IMG/VR virus record: IMGVR_UViG_3300030380_004592
Coordinates: 1 to 35,574 of that record
Length of the DNA: 35,574 nt
Strand: one strand, 5' to 3'
From: a virus
Under the pieces are notes generated by a model that saw only the letters and a program-made list of their open reading frames with translations, made no database searches and was not told where the DNA came from. The number at the start of each line of letters is the position of its first letter. The stretch's first letter is position 1. Below, one piece after another: positions 27,073 through 34,716 of this stretch. A program made the translations under genes and the position numbers.

Positions 27073-27315
27073 TTACTCAGGCTCTGGTGGCGTCCACTCT
27101 GGAGTTGCCATTAAAGTTAAAGCTTGTTCATGATTTAAAGTCTCTACTGGAACTAGTGAACCATTAGTAATAAAACTAGGTTCAACTTGGTAAGACAGTA
27201 AACCTTGAGTATTTGCTACGTTTCTTCTCATTGTTTGAGCAGAACTTTGATTTACTTGACTGAATAAAATAGCGTTTGTATCAGTTAAGTTTATTACTGC
27301 ATAAGTTGTTGCCAT
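27073..27315 (-). CDS. Hypothetical small protein with Pro/Glu tail, 80 aa
   Basis: It begins MATTYAVINLTDTNAILFSQ and continues with a polar, probably beta-rich body (LLSYQVEPSFITNGSLVPVE), ending in TPEWTPPEPE. No membrane segment. It lies after the fibre genes and before the assembly genes. The neighbouring 72-aa protein also ends in a Pro-rich acidic tail (PVDPPA). Small genes next to fibre genes can be fibre chaperones; this is only suggested by position. Confidence 0.55.
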   Translation of the reverse strand: MATTYAVINLTDTNAILFSQVNQSSAQTMRRNVANTQGLLSYQVEPSFITNGSLVPVETLNHEQALTLMATPEWTPPEPE

Positions 27316-27361
27316 TGTTTTAATTATTATTATTTATATATTTACTTGTTTAATATTTTTT

Positions 27362-27580
27362 TTACGCTGGAGGATCTACTGGTTTAGGCTCAAAATGAGA
27401 TGTAGGTATATCGATAACCCATTGCCACTGTGAATTTTGCAAGTTAGAAATATCTGTAGTAGATAAAAATATAAACCAATTATCATTAATATCTTGAATG
27501 CAGTTAAAAAAAGTTACCTCATCAAAAAACACACCTTGTATATTTTCTTTTTGTTCTATTGTTAATTTTCTTGCTTCCAT
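27362..27580 (-). CDS. Hypothetical small protein with Pro tail, 72 aa
   Basis: No family recognised. It begins with a charged helix (ARKLTIEQKENIQGVFFDEV), continues with an aromatic stretch (QDINDNWFIFLSTTDISNLQ) and ends with a Pro-rich tail. The start codon overlaps the stop of the 1192-aa fibre gene (TAATG), so it is translated directly after the fibre. That coupling, its small size and its Pro tail make it a candidate fibre partner or chaperone, without direct evidence. Confidence 0.6.
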   Translation of the reverse strand: MEARKLTIEQKENIQGVFFDEVTFFNCIQDINDNWFIFLSTTDISNLQNSQWQWVIDIPTSHFEPKPVDPPA

Positions 27581-30500
27581 TATACTTGTCTTCCTAACGT
27601 TGTTTGATAAGCTGTTACTAACGTGTTCATTTGGTCAAGTTGTGTATCTGTTAATCCTAAACCAAAGTATACTAAAGAAGTAATACCACCATATCCAGTA
27701 GAATATGCATTTGCTTGATTAATCCATAAATTATATACTGCTTCTGGAGGTAACGCACTATTAACTGAAATACTTACTACTGTTGAGTTATCTTTTTTGT
27801 AAGAAATTTCTGTTGATAGTGTTCTACTTGCTTGATGAAACCCCGCTTGCGTAGCTGGCATAGTAGTCGATGCGGACAAGGAATTATTAATCGTTATATA
27901 CATACTACCAGGTACTCCACCAGCTTTATAAAATGCTAATGAATCAGAACCTTTAAATACTCCTAAAGGAAAAGATTGATTTAGCTGCCAACCGTTTTGT
28001 GTATAAAAACCTAAAGATGCGTCATTCCTACCTAATCCCAAAGCTGCAGGTGTAACTCCTGTATCACCGTATTTACCTTGAACGCCGTCTGAGCTATGTG
28101 TTACTCCTGATGTCCACGTAATTTGCGCTACTGTTGTGTCTTTTAAATTATAACTATGAGAAACATCAGTACCTCCAACAAATGGATATATAACTTTCAT
28201 CTTATCCCAAATACCATTAGATTTCAAACCTGAAACTAAAGTTGTTATAGCTGATTTTTGAGTTGAATCTGTAATTCCAGCTGCCTGTATAAATGCTAAA
28301 GCAGAATCTCTATTAGGTATATCTAAAACTCTATTTGTAGCTATCATATTTGCTGAAAAAGCATTTGCGTTTGAGTTAGGTGCTTCACCTTGTAAGTTTT
28401 CTGGCATATTCATACTTGTAGCTATTCCATTTGATTCACTACCTGGGCCATCACCTATAAGTTCACTACCGCCCATACCACTACTAGTTCCATTATTACT
28501 ATTAGTACTTAAATCAGGATATATCCAATCCGATCCATTAAAATAACTATCTGCTCCTAAACTCCACCATCCAGTAGAATTTAAACTAGTTAGATCACTT
28601 GGAGAACCTCCATTATATATTCTTAATATTCCATCTTCACTTAAAGCTCTATTAAAAATAGATAAATTTGAAAGTAAACCATCGAAAAGGCTACTTAAAC
28701 TATACCAATACCTACCAATTAGTAAGTTTTGACCGTTATCACTTTTATATGTTTTTGACGGTTGATTAGTTGTCTTTACTAAAACGCCGTTTTCATATAG
28801 TTTAAAATCTGTATTGTCATAAGTACAAGCATAATGTGTCCAAGAGTTGGTTGGAGATATTGTGTTATCAGATTGAACTTGAACATTAGTATTGTCTGAA
28901 GATAACCACTTAAAAGTCATTTTATTATTTGCCGCGTAAGCTCTAATGCCTGAAAGTGCGTTATGCATCAATAAAGTATCATTCAAAGCAACAGTATTAA
29001 AATTAGCCCAAAACGAAATGCTAAATGTATTAAGTCCATTTAACAAATTAAAATTACTAAAAGTTGCATAATCATCTGTTCCATTAAACTCTATACTATA
29101 ACTACTATACGGAATACTACGAGTTAAATCAGAGCCAACTAAATTTGCTGTAGTCATACCTTCGCTAAGACCGTTTAGTGTAGATACTAAAGATGAAACT
29201 TGTGTTGCTCCATTATTTGTACCGGTATTTCCATTACCACTTGAGTCTGTTATAGTAGTATTATCTAGCTTCCACCACGCGTAAAGATTAGAAGTATCAA
29301 TCGCTGTTTCTAAAGGCGTACCATTATTATATAATGTTTCAATTGAATTAGCTCCTGTAGCTGGTAAAGTTGAATTATATATTTGTATATTACTAATTTG
29401 TCCATTAAACTCATATGAACTATATCTACCTAAATATCCATAGTTGTTAGTCCAAACTAAATCTGTTGTAGTTGTATTAGTTAAAACAGGTTGACCATTC
29501 AAGTACAACACCCTTGTAGTTGTAGGCTTATCCCAAGTAGCTGCAAAATGATACCATTGATTAGCATTTAAAACAGAACTATAAATCATATTAGTTCCCC
29601 AGCCTCCTGAAGTCCATTGATAATAAGCAAGCTTGCCATTAACTAACCAAATGGGCATACCATCATTTCCTCCACTTCCTACAATTCCTTGAAGTCCTGA
29701 GGTTGTATTAGTTTTAAACCACCCTGAAATAGTTACATTTGAAGTTGAAATACTTGGAGTTCTATTATAAGTAATAAAAGAAGTACTTCCATCAAAATCT
29801 AAAGCAGTAGAGTAATTAGCTGTAGAATTACCTATCTCCCAATTACTACCATTCCAATTACTAGTATCAGCATTCATTTTCCACCAAATAAAAGGAGCAT
29901 TATTATAACTTTCCGCTGGCACTCCATTATTATAAATGTTACTTAATTCTGATGTTTGATCGCTTTTCCAAATGACTAAATTTGACATATCACCATCCCA
30001 ATTGTTAGAACCACTCCACCCTGCTGCGTCTTTACTTAAACTTTTGAAATTAAAATCATTTGAACCTGTACCTAGGTTAGTAGTAGTAACTGTAGCACCA
30101 TCTAAATAAAATTGTGCAGTGTCTCCATTTCTATAAATTAAAATATGATGCCAATTTCCATCTCTAAATGAAGTTGAAGCAGCTGTATTAGTATATGAAT
30201 ATTGAGTACCAGCGCCTCTGTACATAAATAAAGAATTATTCCTTAATAAAAAAGCACTTAATCCATAACTAAAAAAAGCATTGTTAGATGTTCCAGAAGT
30301 ACTTGAAGGACATTTAGCCCATAATGAAATAGTCATTTCTGTACCTAAATTTTCTAAATTTCCCGTAATTCTATCTGAATTGGCTCTTACAAAATTAAAA
30401 ACAGTTGCGCTTGGCAATGAAGAGTTTGGTACAGTTAAAGTGTTTGGAGATGATGTAGCAGCGTCACCAGTACTTGACCCACCTAAATCATAATAAGCTA

Positions 30501-31158
30501 TAGGTGAATTACCTGGTATAGCCATAGGATTTTGTGGATTAGGTGTAGATCCACCAGCATTGTTGTTATATAAATATTTTATTTGATTTTCAGATAGTGT
30601 GTAGTCGAAAATTGATAATTGATTCATTTTTCCATCAAAAAATCTTCCTGACGATATATCCCATCTTCCAATATTAAAACTTCCACTACTTGCAGTTGTT
30701 GTAGAATTTATTGTCCCTGAACCTGTTGTTGTAACGTTTACTCCATCTACATATATTTTAGCTCTGTTAGTGTTGCCAGTTTCATTTCCATCATAAGTAA
30801 CTGCTATATGATACCAAGTAGATGTTGATAAAGATATTGAACTCTCTACATAACGATTTCCATCATCATTTAAAAAAAATGCAAAATAAAATCTTAGTTT
30901 ATTAAGCTGTGTTTGTAAAGCAAAAGAATATTGCGTGTTTGTAGCTCCACCATAACTAAATAACGCTTTATTACTTGTTGTGCTATTAAAATTAAACCAT
31001 CCTGAAACTGTAAAGTTTGTAGTACTAACTAAACTATTATTAACACCACAATTTATAAATTCAGAACTCCCATCAAAATCTAAACTATAGTTATCTAACT
31101 TACTCTGATTGCTTTCTTCAGGCATTCGCCACGTTGGTGATATCCATTTAGTTGCCAT
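27580..31158 (-). CDS. LamG-repeat tail fibre / adhesion protein, 1192 aa
   Basis: Four concanavalin A/LamG-like jellyroll domains sit in a row at about residues 23-195, 246-430, 447-630 and 684-870. Each shows (S/A)LDFDGSxxF or a variant, SGWF or SLWA, W(Y/H)H near the middle, and (Y)LDG or YVDG then F(D/N)G with a closing LYNNG; closing WWK/WWS motifs follow domains 2-4. Such domains bind glycans on the host surface. The C-terminal ~250 residues are different: SALAFIQAAGITDSTQKSA, then WDKMKVIYPFVGG and LVYFGLGLTDTQLDQ, ending TTLGRQV. I associate this module with fibre proteins of Bacteroidota phages. Domain architecture suggests host-range function; the C-terminal tip is probably the receptor-binding or trimerisation part. 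Confidence 0.85.
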   Translation of the reverse strand: MATKWISPTWRMPEESNQSKLDNYSLDFDGSSEFINCGVNNSLVSTTNFTVSGWFNFNSTTSNKALFSYGGATNTQYSFALQTQLNKLRFYFAFFLNDDGNRYVESSISLSTSTWYHIAVTYDGNETGNTNRAKIYVDGVNVTTTGSGTINSTTTASSGSFNIGRWDISSGRFFDGKMNQLSIFDYTLSENQIKYLYNNNAGGSTPNPQNPMAIPGNSPIAYYDLGGSSTGDAATSSPNTLTVPNSSLPSATVFNFVRANSDRITGNLENLGTEMTISLWAKCPSSTSGTSNNAFFSYGLSAFLLRNNSLFMYRGAGTQYSYTNTAASTSFRDGNWHHILIYRNGDTAQFYLDGATVTTTNLGTGSNDFNFKSLSKDAAGWSGSNNWDGDMSNLVIWKSDQTSELSNIYNNGVPAESYNNAPFIWWKMNADTSNWNGSNWEIGNSTANYSTALDFDGSTSFITYNRTPSISTSNVTISGWFKTNTTSGLQGIVGSGGNDGMPIWLVNGKLAYYQWTSGGWGTNMIYSSVLNANQWYHFAATWDKPTTTRVLYLNGQPVLTNTTTTDLVWTNNYGYLGRYSSYEFNGQISNIQIYNSTLPATGANSIETLYNNGTPLETAIDTSNLYAWWKLDNTTITDSSGNGNTGTNNGATQVSSLVSTLNGLSEGMTTANLVGSDLTRSIPYSSYSIEFNGTDDYATFSNFNLLNGLNTFSISFWANFNTVALNDTLLMHNALSGIRAYAANNKMTFKWLSSDNTNVQVQSDNTISPTNSWTHYACTYDNTDFKLYENGVLVKTTNQPSKTYKSDNGQNLLIGRYWYSLSSLFDGLLSNLSIFNRALSEDGILRIYNGGSPSDLTSLNSTGWWSLGADSYFNGSDWIYPDLSTNSNNGTSSGMGGSELIGDGPGSESNGIATSMNMPENLQGEAPNSNANAFSANMIATNRVLDIPNRDSALAFIQAAGITDSTQKSAITTLVSGLKSNGIWDKMKVIYPFVGGTDVSHSYNLKDTTVAQITWTSGVTHSSDGVQGKYGDTGVTPAALGLGRNDASLGFYTQNGWQLNQSFPLGVFKGSDSLAFYKAGGVPGSMYITINNSLSASTTMPATQAGFHQASRTLSTEISYKKDNSTVVSISVNSALPPEAVYNLWINQANAYSTGYGGITSLVYFGLGLTDTQLDQMNTLVTAYQTTLGRQV

Positions 31159-31167
31159 ATAATTATT

Positions 31168-32367
31168 TTAATCTCCCATTCTATACCAAGCTGTAGGGTT
31201 TGTTGTAGTATATTCTAGCTTGTTAAGATTTGCTGTTTTACCAGTATTGTTGTTAGTTAAATTGTATATTTCTTGCACTTGACCTGAAGTTAATTCTATA
31301 TTATCCCAATAAGCAAACTCATCTATTTTACCATTAAGATAATTTTTACTCCCTGCAAATCCAGCTCCTATTGCTAAATTTCCAGATCGCATACCTCTTA
31401 TGTTTGCTGTTCCTACATTAGTTGTTAAAGCTTGCGAAACTCCGTCAACGTATATTTTTGTATTCGATATATCAGCTCTATTAGCGTTGCTATCAACAGG
31501 ATTATATAATACTATATGGTGCCAGTTTCCATCATTAATATTTACTGTATTAGTGGTTATTGCTTGACAAATAGTTAAACCAAAAGTTGGTGACGAATCT
31601 AGTGACCATAACAATTTTTGACTACTATTTATAAAATAAAAATTATTAGTATATCTAAAATTACCACCTCCTACATCACTGAAAAAAGATAAAAAAGTTT
31701 CAGTTGAAGAAGTTTTAACCCAAAATGAAAAAGTTCTAATAGTTGCTGTTCCGGTAAGTTTTTTAGTTATTGGAGCTTCTATGTAGGAATCTACCCCATC
31801 AAAACTCATACTAAAACTATTTGCTAAAGTTCTATTAACTGCTTCTATAGATAATTGAAATGTAGATATTGTACCGCAAACGCCAGGTGAAGTATAACTA
31901 ACAGTATAAGTTCCAATTGTTGAAGCTGCTAAATCAATAACACCTGTACTATTGTCTATAGAAAGACCACTTGAAGCTGCAAAAGTACCACCAGAAACAC
32001 CTGTTATATTAGGTGTAGCTGTTCCAGTTTTTTCAAAACTAGATGATGAATAACTAAAACTAGAATCGTTTGTTTGATTAAGAGCAAAAGCAAAAGAGCT
32101 AGGAATGCCTTCTACTGTGTATGTTATAGTATAAGATCCAATTGTTGAAGCTGATATATCTATAACACCTGTAGAACTATTAACTACCAAACCTGTTGGC
32201 GATGATGTAAAACTACCACCTACAGGAGAAAAAGTAGGTGTAAGATTACTATCAGCTGTACAAGCACCGGCAGATGGATAACTTAAATTTACTTCTACTT
32301 CTCCACCCGTTTGTCCAGGCAGGCTAGATAAATCAGGTATTGGTGAGCCTATTCCTATATAACTCAT
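31168..32367 (-). CDS. Ig-like/LamG adhesion protein, 399 aa
   Basis: After a Pro-rich start, two copies of a ~75-residue beta module occupy about residues 30-105 and 105-178. Each ends with STGVID(I/L)(S/A)ASTIG(S/T)YT(I/V)(T/S)YT. One LamG-like domain follows at about 187-375 (SFSMSFDGVDSYIEAP, NIRGMRSGNLAIGAGF, YLNGKIDEFAYWD). The C-terminus ends WYRMGD. It sits ten bases after the cupredoxin-like gene's neighbour and before the large LamG fibre. The Ig-like repeats would be spacers carrying a glycan-binding head, perhaps on tail or head fibres. Two repeats nearly identical at the motif level suggest recent duplication. Confidence 0.8.
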   Translation of the reverse strand: MSYIGIGSPIPDLSSLPGQTGGEVEVNLSYPSAGACTADSNLTPTFSPVGGSFTSSPTGLVVNSSTGVIDISASTIGSYTITYTVEGIPSSFAFALNQTNDSSFSYSSSSFEKTGTATPNITGVSGGTFAASSGLSIDNSTGVIDLAASTIGTYTVSYTSPGVCGTISTFQLSIEAVNRTLANSFSMSFDGVDSYIEAPITKKLTGTATIRTFSFWVKTSSTETFLSFFSDVGGGNFRYTNNFYFINSSQKLLWSLDSSPTFGLTICQAITTNTVNINDGNWHHIVLYNPVDSNANRADISNTKIYVDGVSQALTTNVGTANIRGMRSGNLAIGAGFAGSKNYLNGKIDEFAYWDNIELTSGQVQEIYNLTNNNTGKTANLNKLEYTTTNPTAWYRMGD

Positions 32368-32373
32368 ATCTTA

Positions 32374-33291
32374 TTAATATAAAGCTATTATATCATTGTC
32401 ATCTAAATTGCCTCCACTATCTGGTGTAGCTGCTGTTATTTGTTTAACTAATATAGGCATAAAAGATCCTTTTGATATATTTTTAAATACCACTTCTTCA
32501 CCACTTTCCATTTTAGCAGTTATTGATCCCATTTTTTCACCTATATAAATACAAGCACCTCTATCAGAAGTGTTTGCTAAATCTATATTAGCTACTTTAC
32601 CTATAAAAGCATTTGGTGCTGAAGGTGGGTTAGTCTCTACAGCTTGAGTTTTACTATCAACACTATAATTTTTACCAAAAGGCTTAGCACCTGCTCGTCT
32701 TATTATTTCAAAACTTTTAACAGCTGAATTATTTGGATAAGTATCAAAAAAATCAGCACCATTATCTCGTATTGTTACAGGTGCGCCCATAGAATATCCA
32801 TGAGTTGCACATTGGTAATATATAGTAGCAGCTGGTAAATCAAGTGGAACAGTGAAAGTTACTACTCTATCTACACCTGCTGTTGATCCAGTTACCACTA
32901 CACCATTTGCAGGTCCAAAAGGAATTCCACCTTCAGTCAAAGAAAACTCTAAATCGTGGCCTGTATTTGATTCAGCTTTCTGATAAAAAACATAAGTATT
33001 TCCTCTAATTAAGGTTATAGAAGGACCTTGAACACCATTTAAATAAAATTTTCCACCACTAACAGCTTGAACATTTATTATACTTGAAGTACCAACTGAA
33101 GTTACTTTTAATTGAGCTGCAGCTCCGCTAGATGGAGTATTTAAATTTATAATATCTCCAACAGAATAACCGTAACCACCTGATTCTAAAGTTATACCAT
33201 TTTCTGGATTTATTGCTCCTAAAGCCACTGGTATTGCATCATGCGCAAACATTCGTACTTGAGCGGCCTGATTTCCTTGTACACCTTTCAT
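32374..33291 (-). CDS. Virion protein with cupredoxin-like domain, 305 aa
   Basis: Residues ~35-70 hold a GGYGYSVGDIINL hairpin like that in the 1210-aa protein. Residues ~80-175 look like a cupredoxin: NTYVFYQ, TGHDLEF with H112, then IYYQCATHGYSMG with C161, H164 and M168. His, Cys, His and Met are the four type-1 copper ligands, in the right order. The His-to-Met spacing (x3) is one shorter than in plastocyanin. The C-terminal ~130 residues have a beta-rich part (GKVANIDLANTSDRGACIYI) ending NDIIALY. It is upstream of the fibre genes, so it is probably a structural protein of the tail or fibre base. Copper binding is unproven; I know similar YYxCxxH modules from other marine phages. Confidence 0.75.
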   Translation of the reverse strand: MKGVQGNQAAQVRMFAHDAIPVALGAINPENGITLESGGYGYSVGDIINLNTPSSGAAAQLKVTSVGTSSIINVQAVSGGKFYLNGVQGPSITLIRGNTYVFYQKAESNTGHDLEFSLTEGGIPFGPANGVVVTGSTAGVDRVVTFTVPLDLPAATIYYQCATHGYSMGAPVTIRDNGADFFDTYPNNSAVKSFEIIRRAGAKPFGKNYSVDSKTQAVETNPPSAPNAFIGKVANIDLANTSDRGACIYIGEKMGSITAKMESGEEVVFKNISKGSFMPILVKQITAATPDSGGNLDDNDIIALY

Positions 33292-33296
33292 TTTAT

Positions 33297-33752
33297 TTAT
33301 TTTTTTATTTTTGTAATCTTTTCAGCACCTCTAGATCCAAAGTATGCTACATAAACTGTTATAAGTAAAGCTTCTAATAATGAAACCCAACCTGTTTTAA
33401 TTTCTAATAGTACTGTTGAATCTAGTACTATAAATATTGTCATTGCTAAAGTTAAGAAAATAAGTGTCATAGGTCTTGTATTTTTACTAAGCCATGAATC
33501 ACTTTTCATATCACTTTCCCATCTTCTTGAGATGTTATCCATTTCAGCAATCTCTTGTTCTAATATTTTTAAAGCCATCTCTTTGTCTTCTGGCCCAATA
33601 CTAGAATCACTTGATATAAGATTTTTTACTATTCCAAGACCACCTTTATCAGGCAATACGTCTCCAATAGTATTAAGGATTTGAGGAGCTTTACTTTTTA
33701 GAAAAGCCCCTATCTTACTATCCTTAAATTTTTTATTTTTTTTATCGCTCAC
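33297..33752 (-). CDS. Holin, 3TM/GTA-holin-like, 151 aa
   Basis: It would make holes in the inner membrane at lysis. The first ~75 residues are soluble and Lys/Asp/Glu-rich. The conserved block WESDMKSDSWLSKNTRPMTL at about 77-96 matches the pattern W-x-x-D-x-x-S-x-S-W-L-x-x-x-x-RP of the GTA holin family. It is followed by two strong apolar segments (IFLTLAMTIFIVLDSTVLL at ~97-115 and WVSLLEALLITVYVAYFG at ~121-138) and a basic tail. The start is GTG, sharing a base with the upstream stop (TAGTG). It is next to the zincin-like gene and a 52-aa membrane protein, which suggests a lysis cassette. Confidence 0.85.
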   Translation of the reverse strand: MSDKKNKKFKDSKIGAFLKSKAPQILNTIGDVLPDKGGLGIVKNLISSDSSIGPEDKEMALKILEQEIAEMDNISRRWESDMKSDSWLSKNTRPMTLIFLTLAMTIFIVLDSTVLLEIKTGWVSLLEALLITVYVAYFGSRGAEKITKIKK

Positions 33753-34030
33753 TACTTTTCCATTCTATCGTAATACATACCAACTCTATCTTTTGGTAAC
33801 TTACCATCTATTCTATCTAAATATAAACCAGATCTTTTTTGTTCCATTTTTCTATCCATCTTCATTTCAGGTCTGTCCATATCCATTTCAGCTCTAGACA
33901 TTTCCATTTTAGCTCTATCCATATCCATTTTAGCTCTATCTAAATTCATTTTAGCTCTGTCCATTTTCATAGGAGCCATAGTTTGTAGAGTATCTTCACC
34001 CTCTAACATTTCTTTTTTAACCTTATTCAT
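33752..34030 (-). CDS. Heptad-repeat protein (MDRAKM), 92 aa
   Basis: The start was chosen at ATG 34030 because it is one base after the stop of the zincin-like gene (TAAAATG). A longer frame would begin inside that gene at 34171. Residues 23-64 consist of six seven-residue repeats, M-D-R-A-K-M-(D/N/E), each with Met, Asp, Arg and Lys. Further loose repeats follow (YLDRIDG, YYDRMEK). The regular pattern predicts a charged amphipathic helix with a Met face. The stop overlaps the holin start by one base, so the two are translated together. No family or function is recognised; binding to membranes or other virion proteins is possible. Confidence 0.75.
   Translation of the reverse strand: MNKVKKEMLEGEDTLQTMAPMKMDRAKMNLDRAKMDMDRAKMEMSRAEMDMDRPEMKMDRKMEQKRSGLYLDRIDGKLPKDRVGMYYDRMEK
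33839..33964 (-). repeat. Six 21-bp tandem repeats in the heptad-repeat gene
   Basis: Six in-frame copies of 21 bases occur at 33944-33964, 33923-33943, 33902-33922, 33881-33901, 33860-33880 and 33839-33859. Copies 2-4 are closest to each other, with a shared GAGCTAAAATGG-type core on the coding strand; copies 1, 5 and 6 have diverged. In-frame length matches the seven-residue protein repeat. Confidence 0.9.
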
Positions 34031-34031
34031 T

Positions 34032-34373
34032 TTACTTTGTTTTTCTAAATTTACTATATTTTTCTTTTCTATAAGCTTCTTTTTCCCAAGGAGCTTTCTT
34101 ACGTTGCTGTGCTGTTTTAAAATTTTTAATTGGATAAGCTTTACCCTTCCAATAATAATTTTTATCATCAACTCTAAGATCTCCTCTTCTTAATTGGTCT
34201 ACATGTACTTTTTCGTGGCTAATAACATTTGCTAATTCTTTTGGATCACTTATATCATTAGCGATTATTATAGAACCATTGGTTTTAGTTTCACCATTTA
34301 TAGTATAATCAGTACCAGTTCTATAGATAGGTGTATTATCTATAGTATAAGGAGGGTTCATTTTAAAAGCCAT
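34032..34373 (-). CDS. Small zincin-like protein with HExxH, 113 aa
   Basis: The motif VISHEKVHVDQLRRGDL holds HExxH at residues 53-57 (H53, E54, H57), the zinc-binding core of many metallopeptidases. A later PWEKEAY (E97 or E99) could give the third ligand of gluzincins. The protein is very short for a peptidase and has no signal peptide. It begins MAFKMNPPYT and ends with a basic tail. The start overlaps the stop of the upstream 52-aa membrane gene (TGATG). Next to a holin it may be a lysis or processing protease. Similar small HEKVH proteins seem common in uncultured marine phages, from memory. Confidence 0.7.
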   Translation of the reverse strand: MAFKMNPPYTIDNTPIYRTGTDYTINGETKTNGSIIIANDISDPKELANVISHEKVHVDQLRRGDLRVDDKNYYWKGKAYPIKNFKTAQQRKKAPWEKEAYRKEKYSKFRKTK

Positions 34374-34531
34374 CAGTCTGCTTTAAATGCCATTAACAAC
34401 TCTCTTAATGCTAAACCTGCAAACATACCAGAATAAAATATATGGTTTTCTAACAGCAACAAAACTCCAATAATACCTAGTGCAACTGATTTAGAAAGAG
34501 GATGATTTACTATTTGTCTTACTTTATCCAT
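34373..34531 (-). CDS. Small membrane protein, 52 aa
   Basis: It begins MDKVRQIVNHPLSKSVALGI and has an apolar core with two short membrane-like stretches (SVALGIIGVLLLLEN and FYSGMFAGLALRELLMAF), ending FKAD. The ATG shares one base with the stop of the 60-aa gene (TAATG), and the stop shares one base with the start of the zincin-like gene (TGATG). These precise joins, open frame and membrane pattern make it a real gene. It may be a second holin-like or antiholin-type protein of the lysis region; that is inferred. Confidence 0.75.
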   Translation of the reverse strand: MDKVRQIVNHPLSKSVALGIIGVLLLLENHIFYSGMFAGLALRELLMAFKAD

Positions 34532-34713
34532 TAAGAATGTCTTTTACCGTGTTTGTGAATTTTTTTAGCTGAAGCAAAATACCCATGCATTTCTCCTGCA
34601 GCTACTTCTAAAGCTTTTTTCTTTTCATACTTAGCAGCTTTTTTATGACCAGTTTCATAATCACGTATAGCGTTTCTAGCATAGTCTTGTTCTACTCTTT
34701 GTTTTGATTTCAT
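34531..34713 (-). CDS. Small basic hypothetical protein, 60 aa
   Basis: A helical, very basic protein with many Lys, Ala and His (EQDYARNAIRDYETGHKKAA, then HKHGKRHS at the C-terminus). It lies three bases after the stop of the 90-aa gene and shares a base with the next start. No known family. It belongs to the run of Lys-rich small proteins at this end of the window. Confidence 0.6.
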   Translation of the reverse strand: MKSKQRVEQDYARNAIRDYETGHKKAAKYEKKKALEVAAGEMHGYFASAKKIHKHGKRHS

Positions 34714-34716
34714 AAC

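Noticed and set aside
33752-34171. 139-codon version of the heptad-repeat gene
   Set aside because: The extra 5' part overlaps the zincin-like gene in another frame and has an atypical composition; the ATG at 34030 follows that gene's stop by one base.
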